Source: Brevundimonas sp.
Lineage (GTDB): Bacteria; Pseudomonadota; Alphaproteobacteria; Caulobacterales; Caulobacteraceae
Length of the DNA: 64,000 nucleotides
Reading direction: 5' to 3'
Assembly (NCBI RefSeq): GCF_030704825.1
Contig: NZ_JAUYNX010000016.1
Span: 186,001 to 250,000, forward strand
Part shown: positions 8,443 to 16,614 of the stretch, in pieces
Position numbering within the stretch: the stretch's first letter is position 1
Layout: each line of letters starts with the position of its first letter
Program-made: the position numbers and the translations under genes
The notes under the pieces: generated by a model
Seen by the model: only the letters and a program-made list of their open reading frames with translations
What the model was told of the DNA's origin: nothing
The model's database searches: none

Positions 8443-9114
8443 TCAGGCGAGTCCCGCCTTCTTGAGGGTCTTCCAGGCCTTGATGACCCGTTGCAGCTTG
8501 GCCTCGGCGGTGCGGTCGCCGCCGTTGGTGTCGGGATGGAAGCGCTTCAGCATCTCGTGATAGCGCGCCTTGATCCCCGCCTTGCTGGTCCGGGCGTCCA
8601 GATCCAGATCGGCCAGGGCGGCCCGTTCCAGCTTGCCGAGGCGCAGGCCGTCCTCGCCGTCGGGGCCGGCCTGTTCCTTCATGCGGCGGCCGAACAGGCC
8701 GAAGCTGTCCTGCCAGCTGCCGGCGCCCTTGTTGTTGGCCGTGCCCATCTTCGAGGCGAAGGCGGCGGCCTCGCGGCTGAATTTGCCCGCCTTCATCTCC
8801 CAGGTCGGACGGCCGCCGGTCATGGCCTCGTTTTCCTTGGCCGCGCGGACCTCGCCGTCGGTCATGCCGGCGTAGAAATTCCAGCCCTTGTTGTACTCGC
8901 CGGCATGGCGCTGGCAGAAGTCGTAGAAGTCGTTCAGCCGCTCGCGCGACTTGGGCGCCCGGGCCGTGGCGGCCTGGCGGCAGTCGGGCCACTGGCAGGG
9001 CTTTTCGCCCGGTTTCAGGTGCAGGACGTCGGCCTCCGCCGCCTCCTCTTCGGGGCGGGGCGGCTTGACCCGCATATCCTTGAATCGCGGCTTGTATTGA
9101 AAGGCGGATGACAT
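8443..9114 (-). CDS. DnaJ-domain protein of the BolA/CobS neighbourhood
   Basis: This 223-residue protein has its J domain at the C-terminus, from about residue 165. The helix II sequence IKARYHEMLKRFHPDTNGGDRTAEAKLQRVIKAWKTL includes the HPD tripeptide needed to stimulate Hsp70. The N-terminal part contains CQWPDCRQAATARAPKSRERLNDFYDFCQRHAGEYN, with spaced cysteines and a histidine that could bind metal. Many alphaproteobacteria carry this protein beside bolA and cobS/cobT. Here it is divergent from bolA (46-base gap), while cobS is about 6 kb away. The precise client is unknown. Confidence 0.88.
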   Translation of the reverse strand: MSSAFQYKPRFKDMRVKPPRPEEEAAEADVLHLKPGEKPCQWPDCRQAATARAPKSRERLNDFYDFCQRHAGEYNKGWNFYAGMTDGEVRAAKENEAMTGGRPTWEMKAGKFSREAAAFASKMGTANNKGAGSWQDSFGLFGRRMKEQAGPDGEDGLRLGKLERAALADLDLDARTSKAGIKARYHEMLKRFHPDTNGGDRTAEAKLQRVIKAWKTLKKAGLA

Positions 9115-9159
9115 CGACCGAAGTGTAGGGTCGAATTGGTCACCAACAAGGACACAGCC

Positions 9160-9468
9160 ATGCCGGAAGGCCCGATCGCGACGATTATCCGGAAAAAACT
9201 GACATCCGGCCTGTCGCCGGAGCGGCTTGAGATCGAGGACGACAGCGCGCGGCACGCCGGCCACCACCACGAGGGCGGCATGGACGGCCGCCCCGGCGGG
9301 GAAAGTCATTTCAACCTGACGGTGGTGTCGTCGGCCTTCGAGGGCCAGGGACGGGTGCAGCGCCAGCGGGCGGTCAACGCCCTGCTGCGCGACGAGCTGG
9401 CCGGCCCGGTGCACGCCCTGTCGATACAGGCGCTGACTCCCGGCGAAGCCGCCGCCGGACCGGCCTGA
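9160..9468 (+). CDS. BolA-family protein
   Basis: This 102-residue protein carries the BolA domain: IATIIRKKLTSGLSPERLEIEDDSARHAGH, then SHFNLTVVSSAFEGQGRVQRQRAVNALLRDEL and VHALSIQALTP. BolA proteins work with monothiol glutaredoxins in iron-sulfur and iron homeostasis, and some bind DNA. The conserved histidine of the RHAGH segment and the FEG motif are present. I chose ATG 9160 (MPEGPIATI) over one eight codons upstream. The His-rich insertion HAGHHHEGGMDGRPGGESH is longer than in E. coli BolA and is common in alphaproteobacterial members. Confidence 0.92.
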   Translation: MPEGPIATIIRKKLTSGLSPERLEIEDDSARHAGHHHEGGMDGRPGGESHFNLTVVSSAFEGQGRVQRQRAVNALLRDELAGPVHALSIQALTPGEAAAGPA

Positions 9469-9563
9469 TGTTCGTCGACGGCTTCATGACAGATCGTCCA
9501 CGTTCATCTCGTCTTAGAAGGTTCATCCTAGCGTCCCGGTCGGGTAATCGAGGGGCGGGCGCA

Positions 9564-11384
9564 ATGGTGGAATCCGACGGCATCGGCAAGTCCATCAATG
9601 GCGAGCCCGGCGCCGGCGAAGCCGCGCAGGCGCTTCGCGCCATCCTGCAAACCCAGTATCTTCGCTATCTGATCATCGCCAGCTGGGCCCTGGGCCTGCT
9701 CTCGGTCGTCGGACCGCTGATCGCCCTCGTCTGGTTCGGCGGCACGGTCGCGGCCGGGGCGCTGCGCGGCGCGGTCGAGAAACGCATCAGCGACCGGGTC
9801 GGCGCGGGCTGGGGCCTGGTCTTTCCGGCCGTCGCCACCGCGACCACCGCCGCCTGGGCGACCGCCCCCCTGCTGGCCTGGTTTTCGGGCCATCCCTTCG
9901 GCCACCCCCTGGCCATGACCCTGCTGGTCGGCGGCTATGTGCTGGTCTTCGCGCAGCTGCGCAGCTCGCCCAAGCAGGCGATGGTGATTTCCTCGCCCTA
10001 CGGGGCCGCGGCCTCGATCATTCTCGGCTCGTTGTGGGGCACGCCGCTGTTCCTGCCGTTCCTGGCCGTCGTCCCGTTCACGGCGGCCGGGCTGTTCGTG
10101 CTGGTCACCATGACCATGCTTCGGGAAGAGCGCATTCGCGCCTTCCAGGAGCACCAGGCCCACCTGATCGAGGAGCTGGAAACGGCCCGGGACAAGGCCA
10201 ACGCCGCCAATGACGCCAAGTCCAACTTCCTCGGCGTCATCTCGCACGAGCTGCGCACGCCGATGAACGGCGTCCTCGGCGCCGCCCAGCTGCTGGGCGC
10301 GACGCGGCTGGAGCCGACCCAGCGCGAATATCTGTCGATCATCCGCAACTCGGGCGACAATCTGCTGAGCCTGCTCAACGACATCCTCGACATGACGAAG
10401 ATCGAGGCGGGAAAGATGACCTTCGAAATCGTCGACGTGTCGATCGAGGACCTGCACAAGCGGGTGATCGGCCCGTTCCAGGCCCAGGCCGAGGCCAAGG
10501 GCCTGACGTTCACGGCGCAGTTCGAGGGCGACATCCCGGCCGTGGTGCGCGGCGATCCGCTTCGGGTCTGCCAGGTCATCCACAACCTGCTGTCGAACGC
10601 CGTCAAATTCACCGACCGGGGCGAGGTCGCCTATCTGGTGCGCGGCCAGCGCCTGGAGGACGACCGGGTCCGCTTCGATTTCGCGGTGACCGATTCCGGA
10701 GCCGGTATCGCGCCGGACGATCTGGCGCGGCTGTTCCAGCCCTTCACCCAGGTCGACGCCTCGTCGACGCGGCGCTTCGGGGGCACCGGCCTCGGTCTGA
10801 CGATCTCGCGGCGCATGGCCAACATCATGCAGGGCGACATCAGCGTGACGTCGACCGTGGGCGAGGGTTCGACCTTCACCTTCTCCGTCGAGGCGGACGT
10901 GGTCGAATGGGCGCGCCAGGCGGCGGCCGAGCCGATCCATGCCGAGGTCGAGGACGGGCGGGCGCTGAGCGTCCTCGTGGTCGAGGACCACCCGGTCAAC
11001 CGGATGATCCTGGAAGCCTGGATGGGATCCGCCGGCCATGCCTCGGCCACGGCCGAGAACGGCCAGATCGCGGTCGAGGCGGCGGCGGAACAGTGTTTCG
11101 ACCTGATCATCATGGACGTGAACATGCCGGTGATGGACGGCCTGACCGCCACGCGCGCCATCCGCGCCGGCGGCGGCCCCAACAGCGACACCCCGATCGT
11201 CGTGCTGTCGGCCTCGGCCCGCAGCGAGGATCACGCCGCCGGACTGGACGCCGGGGCCGACGCCTATCTGAACAAGCCGATCGACTTCGCCGCCCTGGCC
11301 AAGGTGATGAACCGGGTGAGCGGAGGCCGGACGGCCGTCCGTTCGCTGGTCGACGCCGGCGAGACGGCGGCGGCGGCGGCCTAG
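9564..11384 (+). CDS. Membrane hybrid sensor histidine kinase with receiver
   Basis: This 606-residue protein has hydrophobic helices between about residues 30 and 190 (for example YLIIASWALGLLSVVGPLIALVWF), making a multi-pass sensor without a large periplasmic domain. A short coiled coil leads to HisKA with FLGVISHELRTPMNGVLG, where H228 is the predicted phosphosite. The HATPase follows (HNLLSNAVKFTD, DSGAGIAPDDL, GGTGLGL). A receiver domain comes last (VLVVEDHPVNRMI, DLIIMDVNMPVMDG), with D518 as acceptor. There is no HPt domain or dedicated output regulator beside it, so the phosphate must pass to a distant partner. The start MVESDG at 9564 was chosen because it precedes the first helix; the upstream ATG would overlap bolA. 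Confidence 0.9.
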   Translation: MVESDGIGKSINGEPGAGEAAQALRAILQTQYLRYLIIASWALGLLSVVGPLIALVWFGGTVAAGALRGAVEKRISDRVGAGWGLVFPAVATATTAAWATAPLLAWFSGHPFGHPLAMTLLVGGYVLVFAQLRSSPKQAMVISSPYGAAASIILGSLWGTPLFLPFLAVVPFTAAGLFVLVTMTMLREERIRAFQEHQAHLIEELETARDKANAANDAKSNFLGVISHELRTPMNGVLGAAQLLGATRLEPTQREYLSIIRNSGDNLLSLLNDILDMTKIEAGKMTFEIVDVSIEDLHKRVIGPFQAQAEAKGLTFTAQFEGDIPAVVRGDPLRVCQVIHNLLSNAVKFTDRGEVAYLVRGQRLEDDRVRFDFAVTDSGAGIAPDDLARLFQPFTQVDASSTRRFGGTGLGLTISRRMANIMQGDISVTSTVGEGSTFTFSVEADVVEWARQAAAEPIHAEVEDGRALSVLVVEDHPVNRMILEAWMGSAGHASATAENGQIAVEAAAEQCFDLIIMDVNMPVMDGLTATRAIRAGGGPNSDTPIVVLSASARSEDHAAGLDAGADAYLNKPIDFAALAKVMNRVSGGRTAVRSLVDAGETAAAAA

Positions 11385-11520
11385 AATCCGGCGCCAATAG
11401 CGTTCGAAACGCGACCGCCTTCTGAACCTCGGGCGACCAGCGACGTTCAGACCCGGCTCAACCGGCCGGTCCCAGAGTGCAGGCAAGTCGAAATCCTTCG
11501 GCCGCACCTGGAGACCTCTG

Positions 11521-12033
11521 ATGAAGAAGTTCCTCACCGCCGCTGTCGCCGCGACGCTCGCCATGAGCTCGCTGGGCGTGGCCTCGGCCGCCGAAGCCCA
11601 GTCGCGCGGCCATCACGAGCAACGCCAGGATCGCCGCGACGATCGGGACGACCGCCACGAGGACCGTCGGGACCACCGCAACGATCGGCGCGAGGATCGC
11701 AACGATCGCCGCGAATGGCGCCAGGACAATCGCGACGACCGTCGCGAGGCCCGTCAGGAACAGCGCGCCTACGCCCGCTGGCAGCAGTCGCAACGGCGTT
11801 ACAGCGCGGGCCGCTATCACGCCCCGCGCGGATATCAGACCCGTCAGTGGGCCTATGGCCAGCGGATGCCCTCCTATTACCGCTCGGACCAGTACATCGT
11901 GAGCGACTACAGCCGCTACGGCCTGCGCGCCCCGCCCCGCGGCTACCAGTACGTTCGCAGCGGCAATGACGTGATCCTGTCCAACACGAACAACGGCCTG
12001 ATCGCCGCTGTGATCGCCAGCCTGTTCAACTAG
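11521..12033 (+). CDS. RcnB-like secreted protein with D/R/H-rich repeats
   Basis: This 170-residue protein has a signal peptide (MKKFLTAAVAATLAMSSLGVASAAEAQ). Residues about 30-82 are an extremely charged repeat built of DRRDD/DRHED/DRREDRND units. The C-terminal domain (SDQYIVSDYSRYGLRAPPRGYQYVRSGNDVILSNTNNGLIAAVI) is the RcnB fold, named for a periplasmic protein of nickel/cobalt homeostasis in E. coli. The repeat could bind metal or polyanions; this is inferred from composition. A GGAG ribosome binding site sits 8 bases upstream and a strong terminator follows, so it is monocistronic. Confidence 0.85.
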   Translation: MKKFLTAAVAATLAMSSLGVASAAEAQSRGHHEQRQDRRDDRDDRHEDRRDHRNDRREDRNDRREWRQDNRDDRREARQEQRAYARWQQSQRRYSAGRYHAPRGYQTRQWAYGQRMPSYYRSDQYIVSDYSRYGLRAPPRGYQYVRSGNDVILSNTNNGLIAAVIASLFN

Positions 12034-12054
12034 GCTGCGTCCCGACCCGAAATG

Positions 12055-12084
12055 CGCCCCGCAGGGAAACCCGCGGGGCGTTTT
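12055..12084 (+). terminator. Rho-independent terminator after RcnB-like gene
   Basis: The arms CGCCCCGC and GCGGGGCG (12055-12062 and 12073-12080) are perfectly complementary and followed by TTTT. They lie 22 bases after the stop of the secreted protein gene and before the DNA ligase start. Confidence 0.85.
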
Positions 12085-12111
12085 CCGTTTGCCTTCGACA
12101 GGGTTAGACGG

Positions 12112-13815
12112 ATGTCGATGCGCGCCTTCGCCGAATTGCTGGACCGCCTGTCCCTGACGGCGTCGCGCAACGCCAAGCTCGTGCTGCTGCGCGACTATCT
12201 GCGGGTCACGCCTGATCCGGACCGGGGCTGGGCGCTGGCGGCTCTGACCGGCGACCTGACCTTCGACGCCGCCAAGCCGGCGATGATCCGCAAGGCGGTC
12301 GCCGCGCGCGTCGATCCGGTGCTGTTCGGCTGGTCCTATGACTATGTCGGCGACCTGGCCGAGACCGTGGCCCTGATCTGGCCCGGCGATCCCGACCACC
12401 GCGCCAACCGTGAGCCGCAGCTGGGCGAACTGGTCGATGCGCTGCAGGCGGCGGGCCGCGGCGAGGTCCAGGGCCTGCTGGAGGGATGGCTGAACGCGCT
12501 GGAGCCCAAGGGGCGCTGGGCCCTGCTCAAGCTGATGACCGGCGGGCTGAGGGTCGGCCTGTCGGCGCGGCTGGCCCGGACGGCGGCGGCGATGATGCGG
12601 CCGGCCGCGGTCAGCGAACCGCCCGATCCGGAGGGCGGCGAGACGACGACGCCCCTCGCGCGGGTCGACGTGGCCGACATCGAGGAGATCTGGCACGCCC
12701 TGGCTCCGCCCTACGCCGACCTGTTCGCCTGGCTGGAAGGTCGGGCCGGGCGGCCGAGCGGCGACGCGCCGGGGCGGTTCCGGCCGGTGATGCTGGCGGT
12801 CGCCCTCGACGAGGCGGTGGATTTCGAACGGCTGGACCCGGCCGACTACGTCGCCGAATGGAAATGGGACGGCATCCGGGTGCAGGCGGTGCGGGAGGGC
12901 GGGGTCGAGAAGCTGTATTCGCGCACCGGAGACGAGATTTCGGGGGCCTTTCCGGACGTCATGGCGGGGTTGTCATTCGAGGGGGCGGTGGACGGGGAAC
13001 TGGTGGTCTGGCGGGACGGCGGCGTGGCGCCGTTCGGAGACCTGCAGCAGCGGCTGAACCGCAAGACCGTGGATGCGAGAATGACGGCGGCGTTTCCGGC
13101 GGCCATCGTCGCCTATGACCTGCTGGCGGAAGGGGGCGAGGACCTGCGCGCCCTGCCGCTGGGCGAGCGGCGCGCGCGGCTGGAGGGGCTGGTCGCGCGG
13201 GCGGGCGCGGGGCGGCTGCATCTGTCGCCGCTGCTCGACCATTCGGGCTGGGACGAACTGGCGCGGCTGCGGGCGGATCCGCCGGTAGGGGCCGCGGCCG
13301 AGGGGCTGATGCTGAAACGCCGGGACAGCCCCTATGTCGCCGGACGGCCGAAGGGGCCGTGGTTCAAGTGGAAGCGCGACCCCCACGTTATCGACGCCGT
13401 GCTGATGTACGCCCAGCGCGGCCACGGAAAACGGTCCAGCTTCTATTCCGACTACACCTTCGGGGTCTGGACGGAGGCGGGAGCGCTGACGCCGGTCGGC
13501 AAGGCCTATTTCGGCTTCACCGACGAGGAGCTGAAGCAGCTCGACAAATTCGTCCGCGACCACACCGTCGAGCGGTTCGGACCGGTGCGGTCGGTCAGGG
13601 CGGAACGGGAGTTCGGCCTGGTGCTCGAGATCGCCTTCGAAGGGCTGAACCGTTCGACGCGGCACAAGTCGGGGGTGGCCATGCGGTTTCCGAGGGTCAG
13701 CCGCATCCGCTGGGACAAGCCGGCGCGCGAGGCCAATACGCTCGACGACGTCATGGACCTGCTCGACGCCATCGAGGGCGGCGGCGGGAGGATCGCTCAG
13801 CCGGTCGCGGGCTGA
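12112..13815 (+). CDS. ATP-dependent DNA ligase (bacterial LigB/LigC-like)
   Basis: This 567-residue enzyme seals nicks using ATP. The nucleotidyltransferase motif I is AEWKWDGIRVQ with catalytic K251. Later motifs are visible as YSRTGDEISGAFP, DGELVVWRDGG, AEGLMLKRRDSPY and WFKWKRDP, followed by an OB-fold region (FGLVLEIAFEGLNRSTRHKSGVAMRFPRVSRIRWDKP). The long N-terminal helical DNA-binding domain (residues 1-210) fits the family usually found beside an MBL exonuclease and a DEXH helicase. Those partners are not here. An ATG at 12112 and another two codons later are both possible. The 3' end overlaps the convergent unknown gene by 19 bases. Confidence 0.92.
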   Translation: MSMRAFAELLDRLSLTASRNAKLVLLRDYLRVTPDPDRGWALAALTGDLTFDAAKPAMIRKAVAARVDPVLFGWSYDYVGDLAETVALIWPGDPDHRANREPQLGELVDALQAAGRGEVQGLLEGWLNALEPKGRWALLKLMTGGLRVGLSARLARTAAAMMRPAAVSEPPDPEGGETTTPLARVDVADIEEIWHALAPPYADLFAWLEGRAGRPSGDAPGRFRPVMLAVALDEAVDFERLDPADYVAEWKWDGIRVQAVREGGVEKLYSRTGDEISGAFPDVMAGLSFEGAVDGELVVWRDGGVAPFGDLQQRLNRKTVDARMTAAFPAAIVAYDLLAEGGEDLRALPLGERRARLEGLVARAGAGRLHLSPLLDHSGWDELARLRADPPVGAAAEGLMLKRRDSPYVAGRPKGPWFKWKRDPHVIDAVLMYAQRGHGKRSSFYSDYTFGVWTEAGALTPVGKAYFGFTDEELKQLDKFVRDHTVERFGPVRSVRAEREFGLVLEIAFEGLNRSTRHKSGVAMRFPRVSRIRWDKPAREANTLDDVMDLLDAIEGGGGRIAQPVAG

Positions 13816-14414
13816 GCCTTCTCCCGCCAGGCCGGATCGCGATCGCCGGTCAGGCCGCACAGCTGCAGGAAGCCGATCACCGGCGCCGTTCGCGCGGGCG
13901 CGGGCCGGTCCAGGAACAGCTGGGCCGGGGCCTCGCCGCGGGCGATCAGCGGCAGGACGATCCAGCGCTCCGGGAACGGGCGCACGTCGATGTCCGGATC
14001 AGCCTTCAGATGCGGGCAGTAGCGCAGCGACCGGTCGACGCAGGCCCGGTGCAGGGGCGCGATGGCGCCGGCGTCGATCAGGATGGCGTCGTCCGTGAGA
14101 TCGGCCGGCAGCCCCGCGCCGCGACCAACCGACCGCAGCCGGCCGGCGGTCGCGGGGTGGGCCACCTGGGTCCAGCGGTCCCCGAGCGGCGTCGGCCGGC
14201 CGCACATGGGACACAGCATGTCGCGCACGGACAGCCGCTGCCGCACGGCGTGGTTGTGCGAATAGAGCGGCTTACCCAGGCCGGGACGCTCCGCCTGGAC
14301 GATGGCCAGGGCCCCGCCGACCGTGGGGCAGGGACGAACGCCGAGCGTCGGCTCTCCCGTCCAGCCGGTCACCCAGGGCACGTCGACCCCGACCTTCAAC
14401 GACGATGTTCTCAT
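13797..14414 (-). CDS. Unknown protein with CxxC motif
   Basis: I do not recognise this 205-residue protein. A CPMCGRP motif near residue 68, together with further Cys/His residues (LHRACVDRSLRYCPHLK near 122-134), looks like a treble-clef-type zinc site. The second half has a beta-rich stretch (ERWIVLPLIARG) and ends in a polar tail. The start is an ATG at 14414. It is convergent with the ligase and divergent from the mscS gene. A nucleic-acid or metal role is a guess from the cysteines alone. Codon use looks like that of its neighbours, so recent transfer is not suggested. Confidence 0.65.
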   Translation of the reverse strand: MRTSSLKVGVDVPWVTGWTGEPTLGVRPCPTVGGALAIVQAERPGLGKPLYSHNHAVRQRLSVRDMLCPMCGRPTPLGDRWTQVAHPATAGRLRSVGRGAGLPADLTDDAILIDAGAIAPLHRACVDRSLRYCPHLKADPDIDVRPFPERWIVLPLIARGEAPAQLFLDRPAPARTAPVIGFLQLCGLTGDRDPAWREKAQPATG

Positions 14415-14518
14415 GGCGGGCTCCGCGCCTCGATCCTACGCCGGATATCGTCGCCGTCGGGCGGCGTTTGCCGGCCGGCGGGGGTTCCAAATCGGGACGG
14501 AGGCGTTAGACCCGGCCC

Positions 14519-15496
14519 ATGTCCTCCCTCCTCCCCTCCTTCAACCAGGCGCTCGCCGCGGGCGAGAAGGCCGCGGCGGTCGATACCGTCATGGTCGCCA
14601 AGCTGACCGACATGGCCGGCGACTTCGCGGTCAATCTGACCATCGCCGTCCTGATCCTGATGGCCACCGTGTTTGCGGCGCGCTGGGTCTCGGGCGTGAC
14701 GCGCCGGGCGCTGTCGCGGGTCCGGGGCTTCCGTCACGACCAGACGGTGCTCAGCTTCGCCGTGCAGGTGGTGCGGGTCGTCGTCTACATCATCGGCCTG
14801 ATCGCCGTGCTGCAGCGGCTGGGCGTGCAGACGACCTCGATCATCGCCGTCCTGGGGGCGGCCTCCCTGGCCGTCGGCCTCGCCCTGCAGGGGACGCTGT
14901 CGAACGTGGCGGCCGGCGTGCTGCTGCTGGTGCTCAGGCCCTACAAGGTCGGCGACGTCATCGATATCGGCGGGGCCTCGGGCACGGTGCAGCGGCTCGA
15001 CCTGTTCGTGACCCAGATGTCGAACGCCAACAATCACAAGATCGTGGTGCCCAACGCCAAGGTGCTGGGCGATGTCATCGTCAATCTGACCGGACAGAAG
15101 ACGCGGCGCATCGAGATCCTGTTCGCCGTCGGCTACAGCGCCAATCTGAAGCAGGCTCGGGCCGTGATCGCGGGCGTGGCCGAGGCGCATGAAAAGGTGC
15201 TCGCGGACCCGGAACCCTGGGCCGGCGTGACCAATCTGCTGGACAGCTCGGTCGAGGTGACGCTCCAGGCCTGGGTCCAGGTCGACGACTGGTGGCAGGT
15301 CAGGGCCGACCTGACCCAGGGGGTCAAGGAGGCGCTGGACGCCGCCGGGGTCGAAATACCCTTCCCGCATCAGGTCGCCGTGGCCTATGAACCGCCCGCG
15401 CCGGGTCCCGACCCGGTCGAGAAGCCGAAACCCGAACCCAAGCCCCAGGCCCCGGCGCCGGCTCCCCGCCGCCGCCGGCTGGGCCAGAAGGCCTGA
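14519..15496 (+). CDS. MscS-family mechanosensitive channel
   Basis: This 325-residue inner-membrane protein belongs to the small-conductance mechanosensitive channel family, which releases solutes under hypo-osmotic shock. It has three predicted helices: FAVNLTIAVLILMATVFAARWV, VVRVVVYIIGLIAVLQRLG and the pore-lining AVLGAASLAVGLALQGTLSNVAAGVLLLVL with its Gly/Ala packing pattern. The beta domain begins RPYKVGDVIDIGG. The Pro/Lys-rich tail after about residue 295 is a species-level extension. It sits 5 bases upstream of the threonine aldolase gene, so the two may be cotranscribed although functionally unrelated. Confidence 0.92.
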   Translation: MSSLLPSFNQALAAGEKAAAVDTVMVAKLTDMAGDFAVNLTIAVLILMATVFAARWVSGVTRRALSRVRGFRHDQTVLSFAVQVVRVVVYIIGLIAVLQRLGVQTTSIIAVLGAASLAVGLALQGTLSNVAAGVLLLVLRPYKVGDVIDIGGASGTVQRLDLFVTQMSNANNHKIVVPNAKVLGDVIVNLTGQKTRRIEILFAVGYSANLKQARAVIAGVAEAHEKVLADPEPWAGVTNLLDSSVEVTLQAWVQVDDWWQVRADLTQGVKEALDAAGVEIPFPHQVAVAYEPPAPGPDPVEKPKPEPKPQAPAPAPRRRRLGQKA

Positions 15497-15501
15497 CGCC
15501 C

Positions 15502-16515
15502 ATGCGCTACGACTTCGGCTCGGACAACACCGCCGGCATGGCGCCCGCCGCCCTGGACGCCCTGATCGCGGCCAACGACGGCTACGCGCGCGCCTATGGC
15601 GCCGACGAGGTCACCGCCCGCGCCGCCGACCTGATCCGCGCCCGGCTGGACGCCGACGCCGAGATCCGCTTCGTCTTCTCCGGCACGGCGGCCAACGCCA
15701 TCGCCCTGTCCATGCTGGCCTGGCCGCACGAGGCGGTGCTGGCCCACCACGCGGCCCACGTCTGCACCGACGAGACCGGCGCGCCCGGCTTCTTCGGCTC
15801 GGGCGTCGGCCTGATCGGCCTGCCGGGCCTGTCGGGCAAGATCGATCCCCGCGCCCTGCAAGCCGTTCTCGACGAGCCCGAGGTCGGCCATCGCCAGCCG
15901 CCGGCGGCCCTGAGCCTGACCCAGTCCACCGAATACGGCACGGTCTATACCGAGGAGGAGTTGCGCCATCTGATCGAGCCGGTGAAGCTGAAGGGCCATG
16001 GCGTGCACATGGACGGCGCGCGGCTGGCCAATGCGGCGGCGGCGGGCTTCGACCTGACGCAGATCGCCCGGCTGGGCGTGGACGTGCTGGTGTTCGGCGG
16101 GGCCAAGGCCGGGGCCAATTGCGCCGAGGCCCTGGTCATGTTCGACAGGTCGCTGGCGCGGCGGATCGACAACCGGCTGAAGCAGGCCGGACAGACGGCG
16201 TCCAAGACCCGGTTTCTGGCCGCCCCGATCCTCGGCCTGCTGGAGAGCGGGGACTGGGAGGCCGGCGCGGCCCACGCCAATCTGATGGCGCAGCGGCTGG
16301 CGGAGGGGATCGCGACGCGCTCGGCCTTCGCCCTGGCGCATCCGGTCGAGGCCAATGCGGTGTTCGTGCGGATGCCGCCCCAGGCCCATGAGCGGCTGAA
16401 CGCGGCCGGCTGGGCCTGCTATCGCTTCGATGACGGGTCGGTGCGGTTCGTCTGCTCGTGGGCGACGCGGGAAGACGCCGTCGAGGAACTTTTGCAGGCC
16501 ATCGCAACGCTTTGA
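15502..16515 (+). CDS. ltaE: Low-specificity L-threonine aldolase
   Basis: This 337-residue PLP enzyme splits L-threonine and allo-threonine to glycine and acetaldehyde. The fold-type I pattern is present: FSGTAANAIALSMLAWP near residue 55, VHMDGARLANAAAAGFDL with the PLP-binding aspartate, and VFGGAKAGANC with K202 as the predicted Schiff-base lysine. Length is typical. It follows mscS by 5 bases and has no other gene on its strand until the ergothioneine gene about 100 bases on, which has its own promoter-like elements. Confidence 0.92.
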   Translation: MRYDFGSDNTAGMAPAALDALIAANDGYARAYGADEVTARAADLIRARLDADAEIRFVFSGTAANAIALSMLAWPHEAVLAHHAAHVCTDETGAPGFFGSGVGLIGLPGLSGKIDPRALQAVLDEPEVGHRQPPAALSLTQSTEYGTVYTEEELRHLIEPVKLKGHGVHMDGARLANAAAAGFDLTQIARLGVDVLVFGGAKAGANCAEALVMFDRSLARRIDNRLKQAGQTASKTRFLAAPILGLLESGDWEAGAAHANLMAQRLAEGIATRSAFALAHPVEANAVFVRMPPQAHERLNAAGWACYRFDDGSVRFVCSWATREDAVEELLQAIATL

Positions 16516-16527
16516 GCGCGCCGTTCA

Positions 16528-16556
16528 TTGAACCGTCGCCATGCTCGCCCTAAATA
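16528..16556 (+). promoter_or_regulatory. Candidate sigma-70 promoter for the egtB-egtD gene
   Basis: TTGAAC and TAAATA are separated by 17 bases, about 60 bases before the ATG at 16615. The match to -35 is good and to -10 modest. It lies in an AT-richer gap just after the aldolase stop. Confidence 0.4.
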
Positions 16557-16614
16557 GAACAAAGCGTGACCATTCTCGCCTCGCGGCGACAGGTCGAGGT
16601 TCGGAGGGGTTGTC

